DNA of 64,000 bases from an uncultured SAR116 cluster alpha proteobacterium (GCA_902625215.1 CACOAO010000003.1:1-64000); one strand, 5' to 3'; positions 1-9,439 are shown, numbered from the stretch's first letter. Translations and numbers: made by a program. Notes: generated from the letters alone by a model not told the origin.

Positions 1-74
1 CTATTAATTATGTTTCTGAAATGATTGTATCTTTAATTAAAAGTCAAAATGATTTTTGTGACAAAAAAGTATAG
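1..74 (+). CDS. pth: C-terminal end of probable peptidyl-tRNA hydrolase (partial)
   Basis: An open frame enters from the left edge and stops at TAG (72-74), giving a 24-residue tail ending DFCDKKV. The fragment is too short to carry a family motif. The call rests on position: in many Alphaproteobacteria pth lies directly upstream of ychF, and the gap to ychF here is 8 bp, as expected for co-transcription. This is inference from gene order and should be treated as tentative. Confidence 0.4.
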   Translation, partial: INYVSEMIVSLIKSQNDFCDKKV

Positions 75-82
75 GTGCGTAA

Positions 83-1180
83 GTGGGTTTTAAGTGTGGA
101 ATTGTAGGATTACCAAATGTAGGAAAATCTACCTTATTTAATGCACTTACTGAAACTTCATCTGCTGAAGCTGCAAATTATCCTTTTTGTACAATAGAAC
201 CTAATTCTGGCATTGTATCTGTTCCTGATAAAAGATTAAATTTACTCTCCAATTTAGCAAAATCTCAAAAAACTATTCCCGCACAGATGCAATTTGTAGA
301 TATTGCTGGACTTGTAAGTGGCGCTAGTAAAGGAGAAGGTTTAGGAAATAAATTTTTATCTCATATAAGAGAGGTCGATGCGATTATACATGTGGTTAGA
401 TGCTTTGAAAATACCGACATAACACACGTGGATAATATTATAAACCCGTTAAGAGACACTGAAACTATAGATACTGAATTAATGTTAGCTGATTTAGAAA
501 GTTTAGACCGACAAACTCAAAACTTGTCAAAAAAAGCTAAATCTAATGATATAGAAGCTAAAAATAATTTAGAACTTATGATAAAATTATCTAAATTTTT
601 ATCTGATGGTATTCCACTTCGTTTGGCTAATTTAACTGATGAAGAAATAACAAGAATAAAAACTTTTAATCTGCTAACTTCAAAACCAGTTCTTTATGCA
701 TGTAATGTTAGTGAAGACGATGCCTCTAATGGGAATAACTTTACTAAGGACATATTTGACAAAGCTAAAAGTGAAAACTGCGAAGCAATAATAATTTCAG
801 GTTCTATAGAATCCGAAATAGCAATGCTAGAAGAAACTGAAAAGAAAGAATTTCTAAAAGATTTAAATTTAGAAGAATCTGGACTTAATAGATTAATAAG
901 AACAGGATTCAGCTTGCTTGATCTAATCACATTTTTTACAGTTGGAGCAAAAGAAACAAAAGCATGGACAATAAAAAATAATTCAACTGCACCAGAAGCT
1001 GCCGGTATTATTCATACAGATTTTCAAAAAGGATTTATTCGTGCAGAAACAATATCTTATAATGATTATTTAAATTTCAAAAGTGAACAAGCTGCAAAGG
1101 ATGCTGGACGTATGAGGGTTGAGGGTGCAGATTATATAGTTAAAGACGGAGACGTATTTCATTTTAGATTTAATGTTTGA
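83..1180 (+). CDS. ychF: Redox-regulated ATPase / OBG-family GTPase YchF
   Basis: The protein has 365 residues, normal for the family. The P-loop GLPNVGKST lies at residues 9-17, the G3 region DIAGLVSGAS around 75, and the G4-like motif NVSE replaces NKxD, which in YchF/OLA1 shifts preference to ATP. The C-terminal third has the TGS-domain sequence (FFTVGAKETKAW onward). The start is GTG at 83, which gives the canonical MGFKCGIVGLPN N-terminus; a weak AGG motif lies about 8 nt upstream. It follows a probable pth fragment and precedes a dienelactone-hydrolase-like gene by 13 bp, so the three are probably one transcript. YchF proteins bind ribosomes and influence stress responses. Confidence 0.96.
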   Translation: MGFKCGIVGLPNVGKSTLFNALTETSSAEAANYPFCTIEPNSGIVSVPDKRLNLLSNLAKSQKTIPAQMQFVDIAGLVSGASKGEGLGNKFLSHIREVDAIIHVVRCFENTDITHVDNIINPLRDTETIDTELMLADLESLDRQTQNLSKKAKSNDIEAKNNLELMIKLSKFLSDGIPLRLANLTDEEITRIKTFNLLTSKPVLYACNVSEDDASNGNNFTKDIFDKAKSENCEAIIISGSIESEIAMLEETEKKEFLKDLNLEESGLNRLIRTGFSLLDLITFFTVGAKETKAWTIKNNSTAPEAAGIIHTDFQKGFIRAETISYNDYLNFKSEQAAKDAGRMRVEGADYIVKDGDVFHFRFNV

Positions 1181-1193
1181 TTGGGGATAAATA

Positions 1194-1859
1194 ATGAATG
1201 GGATTATAGAAATTACAGCAAAAGATAATCATCAATTCTCAGCTTATATTTCTCAACCTTCAGGAAAACCAAAAGCAGGGATTGTAATTATACAAGAAAT
1301 TTTTGGTGTAAACGCACATATTAAAGAAGTAACAGACCTATATGCCAGCAAAGGTTATCTATGTGTTGCACCTTCATTGTTTGACAGAATTGAAAAAAAT
1401 GTAACCTTAAATTATGACGAAATAGGTGTGTCTAAGGGAAGAAATCTAAAAGAGTTGTGTGATAAGAACGCTTTAAAAGACATAGAGGCTAGTATATCCG
1501 TAGTATCATCAGCTGGAAAAGTAGGAGTAATAGGATATTGTTGGGGTGGATCTTTGTCTTGGAAAATTGGATGTGAGGCTTCTAATCTCTCAGCTTCTGT
1601 TTGTTACTATGGTGGAGACATTCCAAAACTTAAAGATTTAAAACCAAATTGTAATGTTTTAACTCATTTTGGTGAACTTGATAAAGGTATACCAATAAAT
1701 GAGGTAAAAAAATTTGAAAAAACAAAACCTGAGGTCCTTACATACACATATCCTGCTGACCATGGTTTTAATTGTGACCATAGAAGCCAGTATAATAAAG
1801 TATGCGCAGATATTGCACTTGATAGAACACTAAAATTTCTTAAAAAAAACTTGGATTAA
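1194..1859 (+). CDS. Dienelactone hydrolase family protein
   Basis: This 221-residue alpha/beta hydrolase carries the dienelactone hydrolase triad: nucleophile Cys116 in GYCWGG, Asp163 and His190 in DHGF. Glu35 in QEIFG is the residue that in characterised enzymes interacts with the catalytic Cys. Family members hydrolyse cyclic lactones or related esters in the cytoplasm, but most genome copies have no proven substrate, and no aromatic ring-cleavage genes lie beside it. It starts 13 bp after ychF with GGGGA upstream, and converges on petC, whose stop is 1 bp beyond this one. Confidence 0.88.
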   Translation: MNGIIEITAKDNHQFSAYISQPSGKPKAGIVIIQEIFGVNAHIKEVTDLYASKGYLCVAPSLFDRIEKNVTLNYDEIGVSKGRNLKELCDKNALKDIEASISVVSSAGKVGVIGYCWGGSLSWKIGCEASNLSASVCYYGGDIPKLKDLKPNCNVLTHFGELDKGIPINEVKKFEKTKPEVLTYTYPADHGFNCDHRSQYNKVCADIALDRTLKFLKKNLD

Positions 1860-1860
1860 A

Positions 1861-2652
1861 TTATCTATTTTTTACTGGAGCCCAAATTTGCTTCATTGCA
1901 AAATAAGACAAAGTGGTAAGCACAAGCAAAAATAATATTACCGTTATACCTAATTGCTTTCTTTCTTCCATTTCAGGCTCAGAGGCCCATGCTAGAAATG
2001 CTGTAACATCTTTTGCCATTTGATCAGGAGTTGCTTTAGTACCATCTGCATATTCAACCCCATCATCATAAAGTGGCTGAGGCATCCCAATTAACTTTCC
2101 AGAATAATACTTATTATAATACATACCATCAGGAACTTTTTTTTCAGCAGGTGCGTCTACATAACCAGTTAAAAGTGCATGTAGATAATTTGCACCATCA
2201 GGTCTTGCCTTCACAATTAAAGATAAATCTGGAGGATATGCACCACCGTTTGCAGCTCTAGCTGCTTTATCATTAGGATAAGGTGATACGAACCTATCGC
2301 TTGGCCTAGCTGGCCTTTCAACAACTTCACCATCATCGTTAATAGTGTTTACACTGTTTTCTGCAGCAAATGCTTTAATCTCGTCTTCATTATATCCAAG
2401 AGCCTTTAAATTCCTATATGCTAGGAGTCTCATTCCATGACAACCTGAACAAACTTCTTTATAAACTTGTAGCCCCCTTTGTTGGGATGCACGATCAAAA
2501 GTACCTAAAATCCCTGAAAATGACCAATCTAGTTGTGGATAAACAATTTTTTCACTCGCAGCTATGGATGTTTTTGAAATGAAAAAAATTATTAAAAATA
2601 GAAATAATTTTAAAATATTAACCAAAAGAAAATTTGACGAACTATTATTCAT
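1861..2652 (-). CDS. petC: Cytochrome c1 of the bc1 complex
   Basis: The protein has 263 residues with a hydrophobic signal sequence (residues about 10-32), a heme c motif C68-S-G-C-H72, a likely axial-ligand methionine in GMPQP, and a C-terminal transmembrane anchor around residues 235-253. These are the features of cytochrome c1, the periplasm-facing subunit passing electrons to cytochrome c. Its start codon directly abuts the petB stop, so it is the last gene of petABC on the minus strand. It ends back-to-back with the dienelactone hydrolase gene. Confidence 0.97.
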   Translation of the reverse strand: MNNSSSNFLLVNILKLFLFLIIFFISKTSIAASEKIVYPQLDWSFSGILGTFDRASQQRGLQVYKEVCSGCHGMRLLAYRNLKALGYNEDEIKAFAAENSVNTINDDGEVVERPARPSDRFVSPYPNDKAARAANGGAYPPDLSLIVKARPDGANYLHALLTGYVDAPAEKKVPDGMYYNKYYSGKLIGMPQPLYDDGVEYADGTKATPDQMAKDVTAFLAWASEPEMEERKQLGITVILFLLVLTTLSYFAMKQIWAPVKNR

Positions 2653-3903
2653 CTATTTCTTCTCTCTCACTGCAAAAGCAGAAGCTGTTGCACCACCACT
2701 TAATATTGGTTCTGCAATCGAAATTGGGAGTGGTTTTGTTTTTTCTATGTAAGGTAATAAAGGAAATAAAACTAAAAAGTGAAAGAAGTAGTAAGCCGTA
2801 GCTATTCTTGATAGTATTACATATATACCTTCAGCCGGCATGGCGCCTAAATATCCTAACAAAATACAGTCAAGTAAAAGCACCCAAAAGAAGAACTTAA
2901 ATATAGGTCTAAATTGAGATGATCTTATTGGGGATCTATCTAACCATGGTAGGATAAATAAAACTGCTATCGCACCAAACATAAAAAGTACTCCACCAAG
3001 TTTATCTGGTATTGCTCTCAAAATTGCATAAAATGGGAGGAAGTACCACTCAGGTACAATATGTGCAGGTGTGACCATTGGATTTGCTTCAATGTAGTTG
3101 TCTGGATGCCCCATGAAATTAGGAAAGAAGAATACCGCTGAAGAAAAAAACGTTAAAAATATACCTAATCCAAATAAATCCTTAATTGTATAATAAGGAT
3201 GGAAAGGAAGTGTATCCTGTGTTCCTCTTACATCAATGCCAATTGGGTTATTAGATCCAAATCGATGCAATGCGACTAGGTGAAGTATCACTACACCAAC
3301 AATTACAAAAGGTAAAACAAAATGGAGGGAGAAAAATCGATTGAGAGTAGAATTATCAACAGAAAAACCACCCCATAACCATGTTACAATACTCTCACCT
3401 ACAAATGGAATAGCTGAAAATAAATTAGTTATAACTGTAGCTCCCCAAAAACTCATTTGTCCCCATGGTAGAACATATCCCATAAAGGCTGTGGCCATCA
3501 TTAAAAGAAGTATTAAAACACCTAATATCCATAAAAGCTCTCTTGGGGCTTTGTAAGACCCATAATATAATCCTCGAAAAATATGGATATAAACCACAAT
3601 AAAGAAAAAGCTAGCTCCATTCATGTGAATGTACCTTATTAGCCAACCATGGTTAACGTCTCTCATTATCCTCTCAACAGAATCAAATGCATAATCAACA
3701 TGAGCAGTGTAATTCATTGATAGAACAATTCCACTAATAATCATTGTTACTAAAGCAAAACCAGCTAAAGATCCGAAATTCCAAAAATAATTTAAATTTT
3801 TTGGAGTTGGATAATGATTTAACTCATGATCCATAAAAGAAAATATGGGTAATCTATGATCAATCCATTTCACAACCGGGTTTTTAAACTTTGACTTTGA
3901 CAA
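2653..3903 (-). CDS. petB: Cytochrome b of the bc1 complex
   Basis: The 416-residue polytopic membrane protein has the bacterial cytochrome b N-terminus ([25 protein letters not shown]), heme-ligating His residues in the helix containing [13 protein letters not shown] and in [10 protein letters not shown], and the Qo-site PEW motif in [12 protein letters not shown]. It holds both b hemes and both quinone sites of the complex in the inner membrane. It lies between petA (16 bp upstream) and petC (abutting). Confidence 0.98.
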   Translation of the reverse strand: MSKSKFKNPVVKWIDHRLPIFSFMDHELNHYPTPKNLNYFWNFGSLAGFALVTMIISGIVLSMNYTAHVDYAFDSVERIMRDVNHGWLIRYIHMNGASFFFIVVYIHIFRGLYYGSYKAPRELLWILGVLILLLMMATAFMGYVLPWGQMSFWGATVITNLFSAIPFVGESIVTWLWGGFSVDNSTLNRFFSLHFVLPFVIVGVVILHLVALHRFGSNNPIGIDVRGTQDTLPFHPYYTIKDLFGLGIFLTFFSSAVFFFPNFMGHPDNYIEANPMVTPAHIVPEWYFLPFYAILRAIPDKLGGVLFMFGAIAVLFILPWLDRSPIRSSQFRPIFKFFFWVLLLDCILLGYLGAMPAEGIYVILSRIATAYYFFHFLVLFPLLPYIEKTKPLPISIAEPILSGGATASAFAVREKK

Positions 3904-3919
3904 TTATAACTCCATTAAA

Positions 3920-4462
3920 TTAACCAATTTTTATCAAATTATCCGACAAAAATTCATAAGATGGTATTGCTAAATTAGTAGGTGCCGGACCTTTTCTAAT
4001 TCTTCCAGAGTGATCATAATGGGATCCATGACAAGGACAAAACCAGCCTCCATATTCGCCCTTTACGTCTCCCGATTTCTGACCAAGCGGAACGCATCCT
4101 AAGTGTGTACAAACTCCAACTAAAACAATGAATTTTTCATTGGGTGCCCTTTCTTCGTCTGTCTCAGGGTGTCTCATATCATCTAAAGAAACTTCCTTAG
4201 CTAGCTTAATTTCTTCAGGTGTTCTGTGACGAACAAAAACTGGCTTACCTCTCCATGTTACAGTTATAGCTTGACCTTCTTCAAGAGAGGATAAATCTAC
4301 CTCAGTCGATGCTAAGGCCAAAGTATCAGCTGCAGGATTCATTTGATCTATTAAAGGCCATGCAACAGCAGCAGCTCCAATTCCTGCCATAGTATATGTA
4401 GAAATTATTAAGAAATCTCTTTTACCTTCACTATTATTTTTTGATTTAGAATTCTTGGACAT
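3920..4462 (-). CDS. petA: Rieske iron-sulfur subunit of the bc1 complex
   Basis: The 180-residue protein has an N-terminal single transmembrane helix (residues 18-38) preceded by a lysine/arginine-rich stretch ending KRDFL, as in the Rieske membrane anchor. The [2Fe-2S] ligands are in C118-T-H120-L-G-C123 and C142-P-C144-H145. It is the first gene of petABC on the minus strand. The upstream gap to hemF is 99 bp and AT-rich, so petA may have its own promoter there, although no clear -35/-10 pair could be picked out. Confidence 0.97.
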   Translation of the reverse strand: MSKNSKSKNNSEGKRDFLIISTYTMAGIGAAAVAWPLIDQMNPAADTLALASTEVDLSSLEEGQAITVTWRGKPVFVRHRTPEEIKLAKEVSLDDMRHPETDEERAPNEKFIVLVGVCTHLGCVPLGQKSGDVKGEYGGWFCPCHGSHYDHSGRIRKGPAPTNLAIPSYEFLSDNLIKIG

Positions 4463-4561
4463 TAACTCACTTTATAAACATATTATTTATATAACATTGT
4501 AAAAAAAAAATTCCAGTGTTTTTTAAAATGATTCTAAAAAGAATTAAATTATTTTAACTAT

Positions 4562-5473
4562 TTAATTCCAAATAGCTTTTGGAGGTAAACTCATCAATAC
4601 TGCTTCAGTGTTGCCACCAGTTTTTAACCCAAAAATTGTACCCCTATCGTACAATAAATTAAACTCTACATAACGCCCTCTTTTAATAAGCTGTAATTTT
4701 CTGTCTTTTTTACTAAATTCTTTATTCAATCTATTTTTAATAATTTTCATATATGAAGACAAAAATGTTGAACCAATATCTTGAATCAGAGAAAAATCTT
4801 TTTCCCAATCCTCATTGTACAAATAATCAAGAAAAATTCCTCCTACTCCACGAGGTTCTTCTCTGTGTGGTAAATAAAAATATTCATCACACCAACCTTT
4901 AAATTTAGGATAATATGATTTTTCGTATTCATCGCACATAGATTTTAAATCTTGATGAAATATGTTTGATAATTCTGTGTCATTGAAGGTTGGAGTAAGA
5001 TCACATCCTCCACCAAACCATAGTTTTTTTTTATCACCCTCACCTGTTACTAACATTCTTGTGTTCATATGTGCAGCAGGCACATGCGGGTTACACATAT
5101 GTGAGACAACAGAAATACCAGATGCCCAAAACAAACCGTTATCTTCTGCACCAGGTATTTGTTGTCTGAACTCTTTAGAAAATTTACCGTGGACTGTGGA
5201 TATATTCACACCTACTTTTTCAAAAACATTACCATGCATAATTGATATTACTCCACCACCACCACCATTTCTATTCCATTTCTTTTGATCAAAAGTTATC
5301 TTCTGTTTTTTATTTATTTTATTGTTTTCAACCTCTTCAAAAGAATTACAAATTTTATCACGAAGTTCTTTGAACCAAGAACTTGTTAATTCCTTTTTGC
5401 TTTGTAGTGTTTGAAAATCGTCTAAACAATCTTTATCATTTAAACTTTCAAGCATTTCATTTTTTACAGACAT
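4562..5473 (-). CDS. hemF: Oxygen-dependent coproporphyrinogen-III oxidase
   Basis: The 303-residue soluble enzyme converts coproporphyrinogen III to protoporphyrinogen IX with O2. The family blocks are all visible: HMNTRML, WFGGGCDLTP, HREEPRGVGGIFLDY and the C-terminal RYVEFNLLYDRGTIFGL followed by a GGNTEAVLMSLPP segment. It lies 7 bp downstream of the cca stop on the minus strand. The oxygen-dependent form fits an aerobic lifestyle with a bc1 complex encoded next door. Confidence 0.97.
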   Translation of the reverse strand: MSVKNEMLESLNDKDCLDDFQTLQSKKELTSSWFKELRDKICNSFEEVENNKINKKQKITFDQKKWNRNGGGGGVISIMHGNVFEKVGVNISTVHGKFSKEFRQQIPGAEDNGLFWASGISVVSHMCNPHVPAAHMNTRMLVTGEGDKKKLWFGGGCDLTPTFNDTELSNIFHQDLKSMCDEYEKSYYPKFKGWCDEYFYLPHREEPRGVGGIFLDYLYNEDWEKDFSLIQDIGSTFLSSYMKIIKNRLNKEFSKKDRKLQLIKRGRYVEFNLLYDRGTIFGLKTGGNTEAVLMSLPPKAIWN

Positions 5474-5480
5474 ATTTTTC

Positions 5481-6806
5481 TTAACTTTTTTCTAAAAAAT
5501 TTAAAATTTCTTTCGGCGAGCTTTTAAAATTATTATTTACCCAAAAATCTTCTGCTTGAAAAAATAATTTTTCTAATTGATTATGTGTAATAGAATTTTT
5601 TAATTTCACTATATCTTCTTTGTCTATTGGAAATACAGGCCACTTAATCTCAAAAAAATCAATGTCTTTTATTTTTTTAAAAGAAAAAAGATGTAAAAAA
5701 CCAAATTTGTACCAACTAAGTGGTATTCTATCTTTTTCAAATAATCCCTGTTTTTTAGGAATTATAATACACCTAAATTTCCAAATTAATTGAAGAAGTT
5801 TGATCTGTTTTTCCCTTACCTCAAGTTTATCTAAACAATTGTTTTTAATATTAATTTTTAAATTTATTATTTGTCTGAGAAAATGTAAAAATTTTATTTT
5901 TCTTTTATTTAAGTCAAATCTATAAATAATCATTTCAATATTACTTTCTCCGTATAAATGGATCATCAATACGGAAATTAAATCTAATTTTTCATTTTGG
6001 ATTAACTTTTTCGCGTTCAATTTAATAAAATCAATTATTTTGTAATTATCAAGTACAAATCCGTTGTGAATATTTAATTTAAGATGATTATTTTTATTTA
6101 TTAGAATATATTTATCTAATGATAATTTTGTCATCATTTGTAAACATTTATGACAATTCTTGGCTAATAAGATTTTTTCAATCTCATCTCTAATTCTCAT
6201 GTTTGATAAATAAATAACATTTGGGACTCTTGATACAATTTTTTTTATAAGATTGTCGGAGATATTGTGATAAAAATTTCCAGAAAAGCGACAAAATCTA
6301 ATAATTCTTAAATAATCTTCATCAATTCTTTTTATCGGATTACCTATAAAGATAAGTTTTCTTTTATTAATGTCATTTTTTCCATTAAGAAGATCTATTA
6401 AATTTCCTTGTGAGTCTAAATATAGGCTATTGATTGTAAAATCTCTTCTTTTTACGTCCTCACTCAAATCAAATGCATTATCTACGAGTGCGGATCTTCC
6501 AAAAGAAATTAAATCTTTCCTAAAACTTGTTACATGATACTCCTTTTTTTTTATTATTAATGAAATAGTTTTGTAATTTATGTAAGTTTCATTTACCTTA
6601 AGGTTATTTTTACTTATTTTTTTTGCAAATGTTTTTATATCTTCATTTATCACAAAATCAATATCTGTAACTTCTTGATTAGTAAGGTAATCTCTTAAAG
6701 CTCCGCCTACTATCCAAATTTTAACACCAATACTCTCAGCGAGATTAAAAATAACTTTAATATTTTTATCTATTTCATAAAAATTTTTAAATTTGTTTTT
6801 AATAAT
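5481..6806 (-). CDS. cca: CCA tRNA nucleotidyltransferase / poly(A) polymerase family, with a likely AUU start
   Basis: This is a class II nucleotidyltransferase. IVGGALRDYL followed by DIDFVI supplies the metal-binding nucleotidyltransferase core, then KRRDFTINSLY and RIDEDYLRIIRFCRFSG match the rest of the head and neck. Reading in frame, the first ATG/GTG/TTG-type codon is a GTG at 6653, which lies after the catalytic DID motif and cannot be the start. An in-frame stop at 6807-6809 limits the gene upstream. ATT at 6804-6806 follows AGAGG with a 7-nt spacer and gives 441 residues. It lies just downstream of the DUF6111-like and NUDIX genes, an order common in Alphaproteobacteria. Confidence 0.9.
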   Translation of the reverse strand: MIKNKFKNFYEIDKNIKVIFNLAESIGVKIWIVGGALRDYLTNQEVTDIDFVINEDIKTFAKKISKNNLKVNETYINYKTISLIIKKKEYHVTSFRKDLISFGRSALVDNAFDLSEDVKRRDFTINSLYLDSQGNLIDLLNGKNDINKRKLIFIGNPIKRIDEDYLRIIRFCRFSGNFYHNISDNLIKKIVSRVPNVIYLSNMRIRDEIEKILLAKNCHKCLQMMTKLSLDKYILINKNNHLKLNIHNGFVLDNYKIIDFIKLNAKKLIQNEKLDLISVLMIHLYGESNIEMIIYRFDLNKRKIKFLHFLRQIINLKINIKNNCLDKLEVREKQIKLLQLIWKFRCIIIPKKQGLFEKDRIPLSWYKFGFLHLFSFKKIKDIDFFEIKWPVFPIDKEDIVKLKNSITHNQLEKLFFQAEDFWVNNNFKSSPKEILNFLEKS

Positions 6807-6813
6807 TTAAATA

Positions 6814-6818
6814 CCTCT
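6814..6818 (-). promoter_or_regulatory. Shine-Dalgarno motif deciding the AUU start of cca
   Basis: On the minus strand AGAGG lies immediately after the stop of the DUF6111-like gene and 7 nt before ATT at 6806-6804. There is no ATG, GTG or TTG in the cca frame between the upstream stop and the catalytic motif. The spacing is optimal for initiation at that AUU codon. Confidence 0.65.
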
Positions 6819-7073
6819 TTACTTCGAAAAGTTTCCATCTTTGACTTTTCCATCAATTAATGTGGGCGGTTGGTAAGAATAACTTGGATCAAAAGAATCC
6901 ATTTCTAAGTATAAAAAAGAAAATAAAATAAAAATACAAAAGCCAATAACACTTACTAGGGTTGAATAAAAAATTTGATTATTTTTTGTTACTTTGTCCA
7001 AAATATATTTTGTTAAAAAAAATAGTACAATAGCAAATATTATTGCTAAAAAAATAATTAAATATCGTCGCAC
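6819..7073 (-). CDS. Small membrane protein, DUF6111-like
   Basis: The chosen start is GTG at 7073, which follows AAGGGAG with an 8-nt spacer and gives an 84-residue protein; upstream codons in this frame lie well inside the NUDIX gene and are unlikely starts. There are two transmembrane helices (residues about 5-25 and 35-58), then a short tail with YQPPTLIDGKVKDG. The tail pattern Y-x-P-P-x-x-x-D-G-K-x-x-x-G and the position between NUDIX and cca fit the alphaproteobacterial DUF6111 family. Function is unknown. It overlaps the NUDIX gene end by 16 nt, suggesting translational coupling. Confidence 0.65.
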   Translation of the reverse strand: MRRYLIIFLAIIFAIVLFFLTKYILDKVTKNNQIFYSTLVSVIGFCIFILFSFLYLEMDSFDPSYSYQPPTLIDGKVKDGNFSK

Positions 7074-7681
7074 GGTGGAAACTCCCTTAAACCTAACCCT
7101 GCAGATATAGTTACTAACACTCTTGCTGTTAACCCCCAAATATTTTTATTATTATAATTAATTGTCCATGTCATAGACATGCTTGAGTTAATAGGCGGTT
7201 TTTCTCTCAATTGATACTCAGGTAATAAAAGACAATCAGTTGGAGGAAAAAAAACTTGTTCAACTTCACCTAAATTAGGTTTTAATAATTTGCTCCAGTT
7301 AGAATTAGAATCAATAATACCAAGAAATGGTGTAACCACATAACCTGTGCCAGTAAAAAATTTCGGAAATTTGCCAACTATAGTATAATGTTTTCCATAA
7401 ATATTTATTTCTTCTTCAGTTTCTCTTCTTGCTGTTTCTTCTAAATTTAAATCCTCTTTTTCTTTTCTTCCACCTGGGAAAGCTACTTGTCCTGCATGTT
7501 TTCTTAGATTATCTTTTCTTTTAATCATTAAAATAGAGCTACTTTTTTTTACTTTGTTATTAATGAATAATACTAAAACACTCGCTTCATTATATTTATC
7601 ATCTGATCGCTCTTTATCACCAGCATTCCTAACCCTATAAATACATTTTTCAAGATCAGTTTTGGAAATAGTTTTTATCAT
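7058..7681 (-). CDS. NUDIX hydrolase, CoA pyrophosphatase type
   Basis: The 207-residue protein has the UPF0035 signature LRKHAGQVAFPGG (residues 59-71) running into a Nudix box with R86-E87 and E90-E91. That combination is typical of enzymes splitting CoA or acyl-CoA into 3',5'-ADP and phosphopantetheine derivatives. It is the first gene of a minus-strand string continuing with the DUF6111-like gene, cca and hemF. A 77-bp divergent gap separates it from the TauE-type gene. Confidence 0.88.
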   Translation of the reverse strand: MIKTISKTDLEKCIYRVRNAGDKERSDDKYNEASVLVLFINNKVKKSSSILMIKRKDNLRKHAGQVAFPGGRKEKEDLNLEETARRETEEEINIYGKHYTIVGKFPKFFTGTGYVVTPFLGIIDSNSNWSKLLKPNLGEVEQVFFPPTDCLLLPEYQLREKPPINSSMSMTWTINYNNKNIWGLTARVLVTISAGLGLREFPPCDDI

Positions 7682-7758
7682 ATGCTTAAGTTCAAATAAT
7701 TATTTTTTAAATATTAATAATGTATTATTATGTTTAAAGAAACAATGATGAAACTCTA

Positions 7759-8673
7759 ATGTATATTTATTTACCTATAGCAGAACAGCCAATTCACTCG
7801 TTAGCAATTTTAAGTGTTGGAGCATTTCTTGGTCTTATAATGGGATTGGTTGGTGTAGGTGGGGGTTTTCTACTTACCCCAATCATGATGTTTTTAGGAA
7901 TACCACCACCTGTGGCAGTTGCTTCGGTGGCTAATCAATTAGTAGCGCCTTCAGTTTCAGGTGTTTTATCTCACTGGAAAAGAAGTAATGTTGATTTCAA
8001 AATGGGTACTGTTTTATTATTAGGTGGGGTTGTAGGATCTTCGATAGGTGTTCTTTTATTTAATTTTTTGGGGAAAATTGGACAATTAGACTTTGTGATC
8101 AAATCATCCTACGTAATTTTTTTAACTCTTATTGGTACTTTGATGTTTTCAGAATCACTTAGATTAACTTTAAGAACAAGTAGAGGAAAGATCTCTAGAG
8201 GGAAACTTCATCAACATAATTGGCTGCATGGATTACCTTTTAAAATTAGATTCAGGAAATCAAAATTATATATTTCAATTTTATTACCTATTTTAATTGG
8301 AGTTGTAGTCGGCATCCTTGCTGCTTTGATGGGTATTGGTGGTGGTTTTATTATAGTTCCAGCAATGATATATCTTTTAGGTATGCCAACATCTTTAGTA
8401 GTAGGTACCTCTTTATTTCAAATTATTTTTGTTGCTGCAAATACAACTATTCTACAAGCATCTCAAAATCAAACTGTTGATATAGTACTTGCAACAATAT
8501 TATTACTGGGTTCTGTAGTAGGTGTCCAAGTAGGCTCGAGGTTTACAAATATTTTAAAAGGTGAATATCTAAGGTTGATATTATCTTCTATTATTATTTT
8601 AGTAAGTTTAAAGCTCTTGATTGATTTGATTACTGTTCCGTCTGATCTTTTTTCAGTAATAATTAGTAGGTAA
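7759..8673 (+). CDS. Sulfite exporter TauE/SafE family membrane protein
   Basis: The 304-residue protein has about eight transmembrane helices in two repeated halves. Each half begins with a glycine-rich motif: GLVGVGGGFLLTPIMMFLGIP near residue 30 and AALMGIGGGFIIVPAMIYLLGMP near 190, the internal duplication of the TauE/SafE (DUF81) family. Family members move sulfite, sulfoacetate or related organosulfur anions, but the substrate here is unknown. It is followed after 6 bp by a TIGR02186-type protein and then Usp, an association seen in other Alphaproteobacteria. Confidence 0.9.
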   Translation: MYIYLPIAEQPIHSLAILSVGAFLGLIMGLVGVGGGFLLTPIMMFLGIPPPVAVASVANQLVAPSVSGVLSHWKRSNVDFKMGTVLLLGGVVGSSIGVLLFNFLGKIGQLDFVIKSSYVIFLTLIGTLMFSESLRLTLRTSRGKISRGKLHQHNWLHGLPFKIRFRKSKLYISILLPILIGVVVGILAALMGIGGGFIIVPAMIYLLGMPTSLVVGTSLFQIIFVAANTTILQASQNQTVDIVLATILLLGSVVGVQVGSRFTNILKGEYLRLILSSIIILVSLKLLIDLITVPSDLFSVIISR

Positions 8674-8679
8674 TTTAAA

Positions 8680-9429
8680 ATGAATTTTTTTTTTCATATC
8701 AATCTAATTTTTTTAGTAATGACTCTGACTTCTAACACCTTTGCACAAAACCAAATTGTTGCGGATCTATCACAAGAAAATGTTAAGATTTCAACTGATT
8801 TTCAAGGTGCTAAGATACTACTATTTGGTGCGTATGATGGGGAAAAAGGAGATGATATAATTGTAATTGTTACTGGCCCAAAAGGATTAGTCACTGTTCA
8901 AAAGAAAGAAAAAATATTCGGCGTTTGGGTGAACACAAAAAAAGTCAATTATATAAATGCTCCTAAATATTTAAGTATCTCATCCAATAGAAAAATAGAA
9001 GACATATTAAATAAAAAAACACAAAAGATATCTGAAATTGGATTAAATAATTTTAATATTAGGATTCAACCAGGCATTAAAGTTGAAAATGAAAAACAAT
9101 GGAGACAAGCACTTACTAGAAATATGTTGAAATCAAAACTATGGAGTGTAAATGAAAACTCTGTGAGTTTAAATAAAGATGCACTTTTTAGATCTTTTTT
9201 AAAGTTACCATCAAATGTAATTACTGGCCAATTTGAAGTTAAAATTTTACATTATCGTAATAGTAAACTTGTTTCACAACAAATTAATTCAATCAATGTT
9301 TCGAAATCAGGTATTAGTGCAGAAATTTATGATATAGCCCAGAATTACTCTACGTTATATGGTATTTTTGCAGTTTTTTTGGCAATTTTAGTTGGTTGGG
9401 GATCAAATCTAATTTTTAGAAAAGTTTGA
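8680..9429 (+). CDS. TIGR02186 / Alph_Pro_TM family protein
   Basis: The 249-residue protein has an N-terminal signal sequence (residues 1-22, ending TFAQNQ), a periplasmic beta-rich domain with FQGAKILLFGAYDG and DDIIVIVTGPKG, and a single C-terminal transmembrane helix (about 226-246). This architecture, and a place directly downstream of a TauE/SafE gene, fit the alphaproteobacteria-restricted Alph_Pro_TM family. Function is not established; partnership with the exporter is an inference from the conserved neighbourhood. Confidence 0.82.
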   Translation: MNFFFHINLIFLVMTLTSNTFAQNQIVADLSQENVKISTDFQGAKILLFGAYDGEKGDDIIVIVTGPKGLVTVQKKEKIFGVWVNTKKVNYINAPKYLSISSNRKIEDILNKKTQKISEIGLNNFNIRIQPGIKVENEKQWRQALTRNMLKSKLWSVNENSVSLNKDALFRSFLKLPSNVITGQFEVKILHYRNSKLVSQQINSINVSKSGISAEIYDIAQNYSTLYGIFAVFLAILVGWGSNLIFRKV

Positions 9430-9439
9430 TGAGGGACTA

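Noticed and set aside
5481-6653. GTG at 6653 as the cca start
   Set aside because: It would remove the GGALRDYL and DID motifs that bind metal and nucleotide; the family cannot function without them.
7074-7139. Longer N-terminus for the DUF6111-like protein from an upstream codon at 7139
   Set aside because: It would overlap the NUDIX gene by over 80 nt; the GTG at 7073 has a well-spaced AAGGGAG and gives the transmembrane start expected.
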